In this document: positions 1 through 10,062 of the stretch, piece after piece | Layout of the letters: the number at the start of each line of letters is the position of its first letter | How positions within the stretch are numbered: position 1 is the first letter of the stretch | Origin: Tritrichomonas musculus | Lineage: Eukaryota > Parabasalia > Tritrichomonadida > Tritrichomonadidae | Assembly: GCA_039105265.1 (NCBI GenBank) | Contig: JAPFFF010000165.1 | Span: forward strand, 1 to 34,799 | DNA: 34,799 nucleotides | Reading direction: 5' to 3' | Program-made: the position numbers and the translations under genes | Notes under the pieces: generated by a model | What the model was told of the DNA's origin: nothing | The model's input: only the letters and a program-made list of their open reading frames with translations | Databases searched by the model: none

Positions 1-974
1 CAAACGTATGAAGATTCATGTTGCACATTGTGATGGAAAGTTTCATAAGAATTACATTCCTGAAAGAGTTAGTATGCCATATTGTCCACATATTTTGAAT
101 CATCCAGTTTACGAATATTGTGTAGCACATGATCTTAAATGGCAACCTCAGAGATATTACATGACATATGATTTTCGAAACCATGGAGCAATCTGTTAAT
201 GAAAAATCTGGTAAATCAACTGTTATCAATAGTCGTTTGCTTCCCTTATCTGCAAGCTGTTGCATCAAGTCTTCAAAAGGTTTGTTAACGAGACATTTCG
301 ATGCTAGATCTAAAGATTTCATTCCTGAATGGCTTACATTTATGTTCGAGCAAGCTTATGAAATAGTTGATGACAAGGTTCAATTAATGAAAGATATGCT
401 CAAAATCTCTGATGTCGAAGTCATTAAAAAGCTTGATAAAGGTCTCCTTGATGTACCAGTTTTGGGATTTAATTCTGCAAAATTTGATAGCAATCTCTTT
501 AAAGAATATTTCAATTATACTCATCATGATATGCAATGGAAGGTTGATAACAGTTCTTTAATTGGTACTACATCATCTTTGAAGCAATTCATTCTCAAAA
601 CATCAACTGATAAAGGTATGATTGGATTACGTTTCATTGATGCTCAAGCATTCATCAGTGGAGGTACTCTTAAACAATTTGGTGTTGACTTTGGTGGTGC
701 AGAGAATTCTGTTAAAGGTACATTCCCATATGAAGCTGTAAATAGTGAGAACTTTGATGATGTCCTAAGTATGTCAGAGCCATTCAAACATAAAGATTTC
801 CATAGCTATCTCAATCAAAAGAATGCATTATCAAATAAAGAATATGAAGAATATCTTGAAGATTCCAAAAGATTCATTGACAGATGGGAATATCTGTTAG
901 CATATAATGATAATGATGTTGAAATGATGATTAAACCTATTGATAATCTCATTGAAAAGAATGCTAAATATGGT
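1..974 (+). pseudogene. Polinton/Maverick-type protein-primed family B DNA polymerase, exonuclease part (broken fossil)
   Basis: This is the N-terminal part of a protein-primed family B DNA polymerase, the replicative enzyme of Polintons/Mavericks and of related linear plasmids. Seen in the sequence: an Exo II-type block GFNSAKFD at about 465-488; a downstream block KGTFPYEAVNSENF typical of this subfamily (about 714-755); and an Exo III-type YNDNDV block at about 903-920. Upstream sequence from the left edge also reads as polymerase-like N-terminal protein. The gene runs off the left edge. On the right it gives way to the satellite array before any polymerase (palm/fingers) motif appears. 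It is broken, with about one internal break besides the boundary with the array. No integrase, capsid, ATPase or terminal repeat of a Polinton is visible here. Family assignment to Polinton rather than a linear plasmid is inference. Conserved blocks remain readable, so it is probably not very old. Confidence 0.8.
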
Positions 975-1644
975 GTGGAAACTTGGTTTCCTTATTTCTT
1001 TACCTCCACCTGCAGCTGAGAAGAGATAGCCGCAGGTGGAAGGCTAAATTGGTAAAGAGTGATTTTCCACCTGCAGCTGTCGCAGCTCAGCCGCAGGTGG
1101 AAACTTGGTTTCCTTATTTCTTTACCTCCACCTGCAGCTGAGAAGCGATAGCCGCAGGTGGAAGGCTAAATTGGTAAATAGTGATTTTCCACCTGCAGCT
1201 GTCGCAGCTCAGCCGCAGGTGGAAACTTGGTTTCCTTATTTATTTACCTCCACCTGCAGCTGAGAAGCGATAGCCGCAGGTGGAAGGCTAAATTGGTAAA
1301 TAGTGATTTTCCACCTGCAGCTGTCGCAGCTCAGCCGCAGGTGGAAGATTGGTTTCCTTATTTCTTTACTTCCACCTGCAGCTGAGAAGCGATAGCCGCA
1401 GGTGGAAGGCTAAATTGGTAAATAGTGATTTTCCACCTGCAGCTGTCGCAGCTCAGCCGCAGGTGGAAACTTGGTTTCCTTATTTCTTTACTTCCACCTG
1501 CAGCTGAGAAGCGATAGCCGCAGGTGGAAACTTGGTTTCCTTATTTCTTTACTTCCACCTGCAGCTGAGAAGCGATAGCCGTAGGTGGAAACTTGATTTC
1601 CTTATTTCTTTACCTCCATCTGCAGTTGAGAAGCGATAGCCGTA

Positions 1645-1705
1645 GGTGGAAACTTGATTTCCTTATTTCTTTACGTCCACCTGCAACTGTCGCAGCTCAG
1701 CCGCA
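1645..1705. repeat. Chimeric module: A spacer with B-type palindrome (edge copy)
   Basis: The spacer is type A with ttgattt and ttacgtcc. The palindrome that follows has the B loop (ctgtcgcagctcag) with a private change in the left arm (ctgcaact). It is a crossover or conversion product between an A and a B module inside the shared arm, independent of the chimera in the HOR. Confidence 0.85.
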
Positions 1706-4700
1706 GGTGGAAACTTGGTTTCCTTATTTCTTTACCTCCACCTGCAGCTGAGAAGAGATAGCCGCAGGTGGAAGGCTAAATTGGTAAATAGTGATTTTCC
1801 ACCTGCAGCTGTCGCAGCTCAGCCGCAGGTGGAAACTTGGTTTCCTTATTTCTTTACCTCCACCTGCAGCTGAGAAGCGATAGCCGCAGGTGGAAGGCTA
1901 AATTGGTAAAGAGTGATTTTCCACCTGCAGCTGTCGCAGCTCAGCCGCAGGTGGAAACTTGGTTTCCTTATTTCTTTACCTCCACCTGCAGCTGAGAAGC
2001 GATAGCCGCAGGTGGAAACTTGGTTTCCTTATTTCTTTACCTCCACCTGCAGCTGAGAAGCGATAGCCGCAGGTGGAAGGCTAAATTGGTAAATAGTGAT
2101 TTTCCACCTGCAGCTGTCGCAGCTCAGCCGCAGGTGGAAACTTGGTTTCCTTATTTCTTTACCTCCACCTGCAGCTGAGAAGCGATAGCCGCAGGTGGAA
2201 GGCTAAATTGGTAAATAGTGATTTTCCACCTGCAGCTGTCGCAGCTCAGCCGCAGGTGGAAACTTGGTTTCCTTATTTCTTTACCTCCACCTGCAGCTGA
2301 GAAGCGATAGCCGCAGGTGGAAGGCTAAATTGGTAAATAGTGATTTTCCACCTGCAGCTGTCGCAGCTCAGCCGCAGGTGGAAACTTGGTTTCCTTATTT
2401 CTTTACTTCCACCTGCAGCTGAGAAGCGATAGCCGCAGGTGGAAACTTGGTTTCCTTATTTCTTTACTTCCACCTGCAGCTGAGAAGCGATAGCCGCAGG
2501 TGGAAACTTGATTTCCTTATTTCTTTACCTCCACCTGCAGCTGAGAAGCGATAGCCGTAGGTGGAAACTTGATTTCCTTATTTCTTTACCTCCACCTGCA
2601 GCTGAGAAGCGATAGCCGCAGGTGGAAGGCTAAATTGGTAAATAGTGATTTTCCACCTGCAGCTGTCGCAGCTCAGCCGCAGGTGGAAACTTGGTTTCCT
2701 TATTTCTTTACTTCCACCTGCAGCTGAGAAGCAATAGCCGCAGGTGGAAACTTGGTTTCCTTATTTCTTTACTTCCACCTGCAGCTGAGAAGCGATAGCC
2801 GCAGGTGGAAGGCTAAATTGGTAAAGAGTGATTTTCCACCTGCAGCTGTCGCAGCTCAGCCGCAGGTGGAAACTTGGTTTCCTTATTTCTTTACTTCCAC
2901 CTGCAGCTGAGAAGCGATAGCCGCAGGTGGAAACTTGGTTTCCTTATTTCTTTACTTCCTCCTGCAGCTGAGAAGCGATAGCCGCAGGTGGAAACTTGGT
3001 TTCCTTATTTCTTTACTTCCACCTGCAGCTGAGAAGCGATAGCCGCAGGTGGAAGGCTAAATTGGTAAATAGTGATTTTCCACCTGCAGCTGTCGCAGCT
3101 CAGTTGCAGGTGGAAACTTGGTTTCCTTATTTCTTTACTTCCACCTGCAGCTGAGAAGCGATAGCCGCAGGTGGAAGGCTAAATTGGTAAAGAGTGATTT
3201 TCCACCTGCAGCTGTCGCAGCTCAGCCGCAGGTGGAAACTTGGTTTCCTTATTTCTTTACCTCCACCTGCAGCTGAGAAGCGATAGCCGCAGGTGGAAAC
3301 TTGGTTTCCTTATTTCTTTACTTCCACCTGCAGCTGAGAAGCGATAGCCGCAGGTGGAAACTTGGTTTCCTTATTTCTTTACTTCCACCTGCAGCTGAGA
3401 AGCGATAGCCGCAGGTGGAAACTTGGTTTCCTTATTTCTTTACTTCCACCTGCAGCTGAGAAGCGATAGCCGCAGGTGGAAGGCTAAATTGGTAAATAGT
3501 GATTTTCCACCTGCAGCTGTCGCAGCTCAGCCGCAGGTGGAAACTTGGTTTCCTTATTTCTTTACTTCCACCTGCAGCTGAGAAGCGATAGCCGCAGGTG
3601 GGAACTTGATTTCCTTATTTCTTTACTTCCACCTGCAGCTGAGAAGCGATAGCCGCAGGTGGAAGGCTAAATTGGTAAATAGTGATTTTCCACCTGCAGC
3701 TGTCGCAGCTCAGCCGCAGGTGGAAACTTGGTTTCCTTATTTCTTTACTTCCACCTGCAGCTGAGAAGCGATAGCCGCAGGTGGAAACTTGGTTTCCTTA
3801 TTTCTTTACTTCCACCTGCAGCTGAGAAGCGATAGCCGCAGGTGGAAACTTGATTTCCTTATTTCTTTACCTCCACCTGCAGCTGAGAAGCGATAGCCGT
3901 AGGTGGAAACTTGATTTCCTTATTTCTTTACCTCCACCTGCAGCTGAGAAGCGATAGCCGCAGGTGGAAGGCTAAATTGGTAAATAGTGATTTTCCACCT
4001 GCAGCTGTCGCAGCTCAGCCGCAGGTGGAAACTTGGTTTCCTTATTTCTTTACTTCCACCTGCAGCTGAGAAGCGATAGCCGCAGGTGGAAGGCTAAATT
4101 GGTAAATAGTGATTTTCCACCTGCAGCTGTCGCAGCTCAGCCGCAGGTGGAAACTTGGTTTCCTTATTTCTTTACCTCCACCTGCAGCTGAGAAGCGATA
4201 GCCGCAGGTGGGAACTTGGTTTCCTTATTTCTTTACTTCCACCTGCAGCTGAGAAGCGATAGCCGCAGGTGGAAGGCTAAATTGGTAAAGAGTGATTTTC
4301 CACCTGCAGCTGTCGCAGCTCAGCCGCAGGTGGAAACTTGGTTTCCTTATTTCTTTACTTCCACCTGCAGCTGAGAAGCGATAGCCGCAGGTGGAAACTT
4401 GGTTTCCTTATTTCTTTACTTCCTCCTGCAGCTGAGAAGCGATAGCCGCAGGTGGAAACTTGGTTTCCTTATTTCTTTACTTCCACCTGCAGCTGAGAAG
4501 CGATAGCCGCAGGTGGAAGGCTAAATTGGTAAATAGTGATTTTCCACCTGCAGCTGTCGCAGCTCAGCCGCAGGTGGAAACTTGGTTTCCTTATTTCTTT
4601 ACCTCCACCTGCAGCTGAGAAGCGATAGCCGCAGGTGGAAGGCTAAATTGGTAAATAGTGATTTTCCACCTGCAGCTGTCGCAGCTCAGCCGCAGGTGGA

Positions 4701-5670
4701 AACTTGGTTTCCTTATTTCTTTACCTCCACCTGCAGCTGAGAAGCGATAGCCGCAGGTGGAAGGCTAAATTGGTAAATAGTGATTTTCCACCTGCAGCTG
4801 TCGCAGCTCAGCCGCAGGTGGAAACTTGGTTTCCTTATTTCTTTACTTCCACCTGCAGCTGAGAAGCGATAGCCGTAGGTGGAAACTTGGTTTCCTTATT
4901 TCTTTACCTCCACCTGCAGCTGAGAAGCGATAGCCGCAGGTGGAAGGCTAAATTGGTAAATAGTGATTTTCCACCTGCAGCTGTCGCAGCTCAGCCGCAG
5001 GTGGAAACTTGGTTTCCTTATTTCTTTACCTCCACCTGCAGCTGAGAAGAGATAGCCGCAGGTGGAAGGCTAAATTGGTAAATAGTGATTTTCCACCTGC
5101 AGCTGTCGCAGCTCAGCCGCAGGTGGAAACTTGGTTTCCTTATTTCTTTACTTCCACCTGCAGCTGAGAAGCGATAGCCGCAGGTGGAAGGCTAAATTGG
5201 TAAAGAGTGATTTTCCACCTGCAGCTGTCGCAGCTCAGCCGCAGGTGGAAACTTGGTTTCCTTATTTCTTTACCTCCACCTGCAGCTGAGAATCGATAGC
5301 CGCAGGTGGAAGGCTAAATTGGTAAATAGTGATTTTCCACCTGCAGCTGTCGCAGCTCAGCCGCAGGTGGAAACTTGGTTTCCTTATTTCTTTACCTCCA
5401 CCTGCAGCTGAGAAGCGATAGCCGCAGGTGGAAACTTGGTTTCCTTATTTCTTTACCTCCACCTGCAGCTGAGAAGCGATAGCCGCAGGTGGAAGGCTAA
5501 ATTGGTAAATAGTGATTTTCCACCTGCAGCTGTCGCAGCTCAGCCGCAGGTGGAAACTTGGTTTCCTTATTTCTTTACCTCCACCTGCAGCTGAGAAGCG
5601 ATAGCCGCAGGTGGAAACTTGGTTTCCTTATTTCTTTACCTCCACCTGCAGCTGAGAAGCGATAGCCGCA

Positions 5671-5853
5671 GGTGGAAACTTGGTTTCCTTATTTCTTTAC
5701 TTCCACCTGCAGCTGAGAAGCGATAGCCGCAGGTGGAAACTTGGTTTCCTTATTTCTTTACCTCCACCTGCAGCTGAGAAGCGATAGCCGTAGGTGGAAA
5801 CTTGATTTCCTTATTTCTTTACCTCCACCTGCAGTTGAGAAGCGATAGCCGTA
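5671..5853. repeat. Marker cassette of three A modules (first occurrence)
   Basis: Three A modules with the fixed variant order ttacttcc, then ccgta, then ttgattt + gttgag + ccgta. The cassette recurs at 6464, 8233, 9087 and 10490 (the last with the caccacc variant in its middle module) and in later HOR copies at +7198. It tracks how blocks were duplicated before the HOR formed. Confidence 0.8.
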
Positions 5854-6341
5854 GGTGGAAACTTGGTTTCCTTATTTCTTTACCTCCACCTGCAGCTGAG
5901 AAGCGATAGCCGCAGGTGGAAACTTGGTTTCCTTATTTCTTTACCTCCACCTGCAGCTGAGAAGCGATAGCCGCAGGTGGAAGGCTAAATTGGTAAATAG
6001 TGATTTTCCACCTGCAGCTGTCGCAGCTCAGCCGCAGGTGGAAACTTGGTTTCCTTATTTCTTTACCTCCACCTGCAGCTGAGAAGCGATAGCCGCAGGT
6101 GGAAACTTGGTTTCCTTATTTCTTTACCTCCACCTGCAGCTGAGAAGCGATAGCCGCAGGTGGAAGGCTAAATTGGTAAATAGTGATTTTCCACCTGCAG
6201 CTGTCGCAGCTCAGCCGCAGGTGGAAACTTGGTTTCCTTATTTCTTTACCTCCACCTGCAGCTGAGAATCGATAGCCGCAGGTGGAAGGCTAAATTGGTA
6301 AATAGTGATTTTCCACCTGCAGCTGTCGCAGCTCAGCCGCA

Positions 6342-6829
6342 GGTGGAAACTTGGTTTCCTTATTTCTTTACCTCCACCTGCAGCTGAGAAGCGATAGCTG
6401 CAGGTGGAAACTTGGTTTCCTTATTTCTTTACCTCCACCTGCAGCTGAGAAGCGATAGCCGCAGGTGGAAACTTGGTTTCCTTATTTCTTTACTTCCACC
6501 TGCAGCTGAGAAGCGATAGCCGCAGGTGGAAACTTGGTTTCCTTATTTCTTTACCTCCACCTGCAGCTGAGAAGCGATAGCCGTAGGTGGAAACTTGATT
6601 TCCTTATTTCTTTACCTCCACCTGCAGTTGAGAAGCGATAGCCGTAGGTGGAAACTTGGTTTCCTTATTTCTTTACTTCCACCTGCAGCTGAGAAGCGAT
6701 AGCCGCAGGTGGAAACTTGGTTTCCTTATTTCTTTACCTCCACCTGCAGCTGAGAAGCGATAGCCGCAGGTGGAAGGCTAAATTGGTAAAGAGTGATTTT
6801 CCACCTGCAGCTGTCGCAGCTCAGCCGCA
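6342..6829. repeat. Eight-module block duplicated into the HOR (offset 43 modules)
   Basis: The order (gatagctgca-marked A) A A A A A A B matches 8965-9452, with only two variant differences noted (cctcc/cttcc in the first module, aaagag/aaatag in the B). It shows that the left flank and the HOR share recent ancestry although the 118-module period does not extend into the flank. Confidence 0.75.
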
Positions 6830-7317
6830 GGTGGAAACTTGGTTTCCTTATTTCTTTACTTCCACCTGCAGCTGAGAAGCGATAGCCGCAGGTGGAAACT
6901 TGGTTTCCTTATTTCTTTACCTCCACCTGCAGCTGAGAAGCGATAGCCGCAGGTGGAAACTTGATTTCCTTATTTCTTTACCTCCACCTGCAGCTGAGAA
7001 GCGATAGCCGCAGGTGGAAACTTGGTTTCCTTATTTCTTTACCTCCACCTGCAGCTGAGAAGCGATAGCCGCAGGTGGAAACTTGGTTTCCTTATTTCTT
7101 TACTTCCACCTGCAGCTGAGAAGCGATAGCCGCAGGTGGAAACTTGGTTTCCTTATTTCTTTACTTCCACCTGCAGCTGAGAAGCGATAGCCGCAGGTGG
7201 GAACTTGATTTCCTTATTTCTTTACCTCCACCTGCAGCTGAGAAGCGATAGCCGCAGGTGGAAGGCTAAATTGGTAAATAGTGATTTTCCACCTGCAGCT
7301 GTCGCAGCTCAGCCGCA

Positions 7318-7378
7318 GGTGGAAACTTGGTTTCCTTATTTCTTTACTTCCTCCTGCAGCTGAGCTGCGACAGCTGCA
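7318..7378. repeat. A-spacer module with a B-type palindrome in inverted orientation
   Basis: After an A spacer ending ttacttcctcc, the palindrome reads ctgagctgcgacagctgcaggtgg. That is the reverse complement of the B palindrome and not the usual A or B form. The module length is still 61 bp and the phase is kept. It is the only inverted palindrome I found in the window. Confidence 0.85.
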
Positions 7379-9879
7379 GGTGGAAACTTGGTTTCCTTAT
7401 TTCTTTACTTCCACCTGCAGCTGAGAAGCGATAGCCGCAGGTGGAAGGCTAAATTGGTAAAGAGTGATTTTCCACCTGCAGCTGTCGCAGCTCAGCCGCA
7501 GGTGGAAACTTGGTTTCCTTATTTCTTTACTTCCACCTGCAGCTGAGAAGCGATAGCCGCAGGTGGAAACTTGGTTTCCTTATTTCTTTACTTCCACCTG
7601 CAGCTGAGAAGCGATAGCCGCAGGTGGAAACTTGGTTTCCTTATTTCTTTACCTCCACCTGCAGCTGAGAAGCGATAGCCGTAGGTGGAAACTTGATTTC
7701 CTTATTTCTTTACCTCCACCTGCAGCTGAGAAGCGATAGCCGCAGGTGGAAACTTGGTTTCCTTATTTCTTTACCTCCACCTGCAGCTGAGAAGCGATAG
7801 CCGCAGGTGGAAGGCTAAATTGGTAAATAGTGATTTTCCACCTGCAGCTGTCGCAGCTCAGCCGCAGGTGGAAACTTGGTTTCCTTATTTCTTTACCTCC
7901 ACCTGCAGCTGAGAAGCGATAGCCGCAGGTGGAAACTTGGTTTCCTTATTTCTTTACCTCCACCTGCAGCTGAGAAGCGATAGCCGCAGGTGGAAGGCTA
8001 AATTGGTAAATAGTGATTTTCCACCTGCAGCTGTCGCAGCTCAGCCGCAGGTGGAAACTTGGTTTCCTTATTTCTTTACCTCCACCTGCAGCTGAGAAGC
8101 GATAGCTGCAGGTGGAAGGCTAAATTGGTAAATAGTGATTTTCCACCTGCAGCTGTCGCAGCTCAGCCGTAGGTGGAAACTTGATTTCCTTATTTCTTTA
8201 CCTCCACCTGCAGCTGAGAAGCGATAGCCGCAGGTGGAAACTTGGTTTCCTTATTTCTTTACTTCCACCTGCAGCTGAGAAGCGATAGCCGCAGGTGGAA
8301 ACTTGGTTTCCTTATTTCTTTACCTCCACCTGCAGCTGAGAAGCGATAGCCGTAGGTGGAAACTTGATTTCCTTATTTCTTTACCTCCACCTGCAGTTGA
8401 GAAGCGATAGCCGTAGGTGGAAACTTGGTTTCCTTATTTCTTTACTTCCACCTGCAGCTGAGAAGCGATAGCCGCAGGTGGAAACTTGGTTTCCTTATTT
8501 CTTTACTTCCACCTGCAGCTGAGAAGCGATAGCCGCAGGTGGAAACTTGATTTCCTTATTTCTTTACCTCCACCTGCAGTTGAGAAGCGATAGCCGTAGG
8601 TGGAAACTTGGTTTCCTTATTTCTTTACCTCCACCTGCAGCTGAGAAGCGATAGCCGCAGGTGGAAACTTGGTTTCCTTATTTCTTTACCTCCACCTGCA
8701 GCTGAGAAGCGATAGCCGCAGGTGGAAGGCTAAATTGGTAAATAGTGATTTTCCACCTGCAGCTGTCGCAGCTCAGCCGCAGGTGGAAACTTGGTTTCCT
8801 TATTTCTTTACCTCCACCTGCAGCTGAGAAGCGATAGCCGCAGGTGGAAACTTGGTTTCCTTATTTCTTTACCTCCACCTGCAGCTGAGAAGCGATAGCC
8901 GCAGGTGGAAGGCTAAATTGGTAAATAGTGATTTTCCACCTGCAGCTGTCGCAGCTCAGCCGCAGGTGGAAACTTGGTTTCCTTATTTCTTTACTTCCAC
9001 CTGCAGCTGAGAAGCGATAGCTGCAGGTGGAAACTTGGTTTCCTTATTTCTTTACCTCCACCTGCAGCTGAGAAGCGATAGCCGCAGGTGGAAACTTGGT
9101 TTCCTTATTTCTTTACTTCCACCTGCAGCTGAGAAGCGATAGCCGCAGGTGGAAACTTGGTTTCCTTATTTCTTTACCTCCACCTGCAGCTGAGAAGCGA
9201 TAGCCGTAGGTGGAAACTTGATTTCCTTATTTCTTTACCTCCACCTGCAGTTGAGAAGCGATAGCCGTAGGTGGAAACTTGGTTTCCTTATTTCTTTACT
9301 TCCACCTGCAGCTGAGAAGCGATAGCCGCAGGTGGAAACTTGGTTTCCTTATTTCTTTACCTCCACCTGCAGCTGAGAAGCGATAGCCGCAGGTGGAAGG
9401 CTAAATTGGTAAATAGTGATTTTCCACCTGCAGCTGTCGCAGCTCAGCCGCAGGTGGAAACTTGGTTTCCTTATTTCTTTACCTCCACCTGCAGCTGAGA
9501 AGCGATAGCCGCAGGTGGAAGGCTAAATTGGTAAATAGTGATTTTCCACCTGCAGCTGTCGCAGCTCAGCCGCAGGTGGAAACTTGGTTTCCTTATTTCT
9601 TTACCTCCACCTGCAGCTGAGAAGAGATAGCCGCAGGTGGAAGGCTAAATTGGTAAATAGTGATTTTCCACCTGCAGCTGTCGCAGCTCAGCCGCAGGTG
9701 GAAACTTGGTTTCCTTATTTCTTTACCTCCACCTGCAGCTGAGAAGCGATAGCCGCAGGTGGAAACTTGGTTTCCTTATTTCTTTACCTCCACCTGCAGC
9801 TGAGAAGCGATAGCCGCAGGTGGAAGGCTAAATTGGTAAATAGTGATTTTCCACCTGCAGCTGTCGCAGCTCAGCCGCA

Positions 9880-9940
9880 GGTGGAAACTTGGTTTCCTTA
9901 TTTCTTTACCTCCACCTGCAGCTGAGAAGCGATAGCCGCA
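9880..9940. repeat. Representative type A module
   Basis: Consensus-like A module: ggtgg, then a 27-bp pyrimidine-rich spacer (aaacttggtttcc ... tttacct), then the palindrome with loop gagaagcgat, ending ccgca. It is 61 bp with 30 G/C. The common third of its variation is the ttacctcc/ttacttcc switch. Confidence 0.95.
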
Positions 9941-9945
9941 GGTGG
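9912..9945. repeat. 34-bp imperfect palindrome, A form (example)
   Basis: Arms ccacctgcagct and agccgcaggtgg pair over 12 bp with one mismatch (the a/c at the ninth position), around the 10-nt loop gagaagcgat. One such palindrome spans each A-to-next-module junction. It contains a PstI-type ctgcag overlapping cagctg. Confidence 0.9.
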
Positions 9946-10001
9946 AAGGCTAAATTGGTAAATAGTGATTTTCCACCTGCAGCTGTCGCAGCTCAGCCGC
10001 A
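9941..10001. repeat. Representative type B module
   Basis: Consensus-like B module: ggtgg, then a 27-bp A/T-rich spacer (aaggctaaattgg ... tgatttt), then the palindrome with loop gtcgcagctc, ending ccgca. It is 61 bp with 31 G/C. Its spacer shows no evident similarity to the A spacer on either strand, while the palindrome arms are the same as in A. Confidence 0.95.
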
Positions 10002-10006
10002 GGTGG
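9973..10006. repeat. 34-bp imperfect palindrome, B form (example)
   Basis: Same 12-bp arms with one mismatch. The g after the first arm also pairs, giving a 13-bp stem around the 8-nt loop tcgcagct. It is slightly stronger than the A form. Confidence 0.9.
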
Positions 10007-10062
10007 AAACTTGGTTTCCTTATTTCTTTACCTCCACCTGCAGCTGTCGCAGCTCAGCCGCA
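10002..10062. repeat. Chimeric module: A spacer with B-type palindrome (HOR copy 1)
   Basis: A-type spacer with ttacctcc, followed directly by the B loop. It stands right after a normal B (9941), so two B-type palindromes are adjacent here. The chimera removes a stop codon found in normal A modules in one frame, and so creates a 113-codon open frame across the region (9889-10230) that is not a gene. Confidence 0.9.

Larger units (their letters stand above)
975..8550. repeat. Left flank of the satellite, irregular part outside the 7198-bp HOR
   Basis: About 124 modules lie between the polymerase fossil and the first HOR copy. Module order does not follow the 118-module pattern, although shorter blocks recur. 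Bases 2377-2681 resemble 3719-4023 (offset 22 modules). Bases 2804-3108 resemble 4268-4572 (offset 24 modules, sharing the rare tcctcctgc variant). Bases 6342-6829 resemble 8965-9452 (offset 43 modules, the latter inside the HOR). Private variants concentrate near the edge: ttatttattt in the module at 1218, ggaagattgg at 1340, ctccatctgcagttg at 1584, ttacgtcc at 1645, and cagttgcagg near 3102. This is the pattern expected at the edge of an array, where homogenisation is weak. Confidence 0.85.

Noticed and set aside
1-974. Host replicative DNA polymerase (delta/epsilon/zeta) gene
   Set aside because: The blocks around Exo II and Exo III and the FPYE-type segment fit the protein-primed subfamily of mobile elements and plasmids, not the cellular B-family enzymes.
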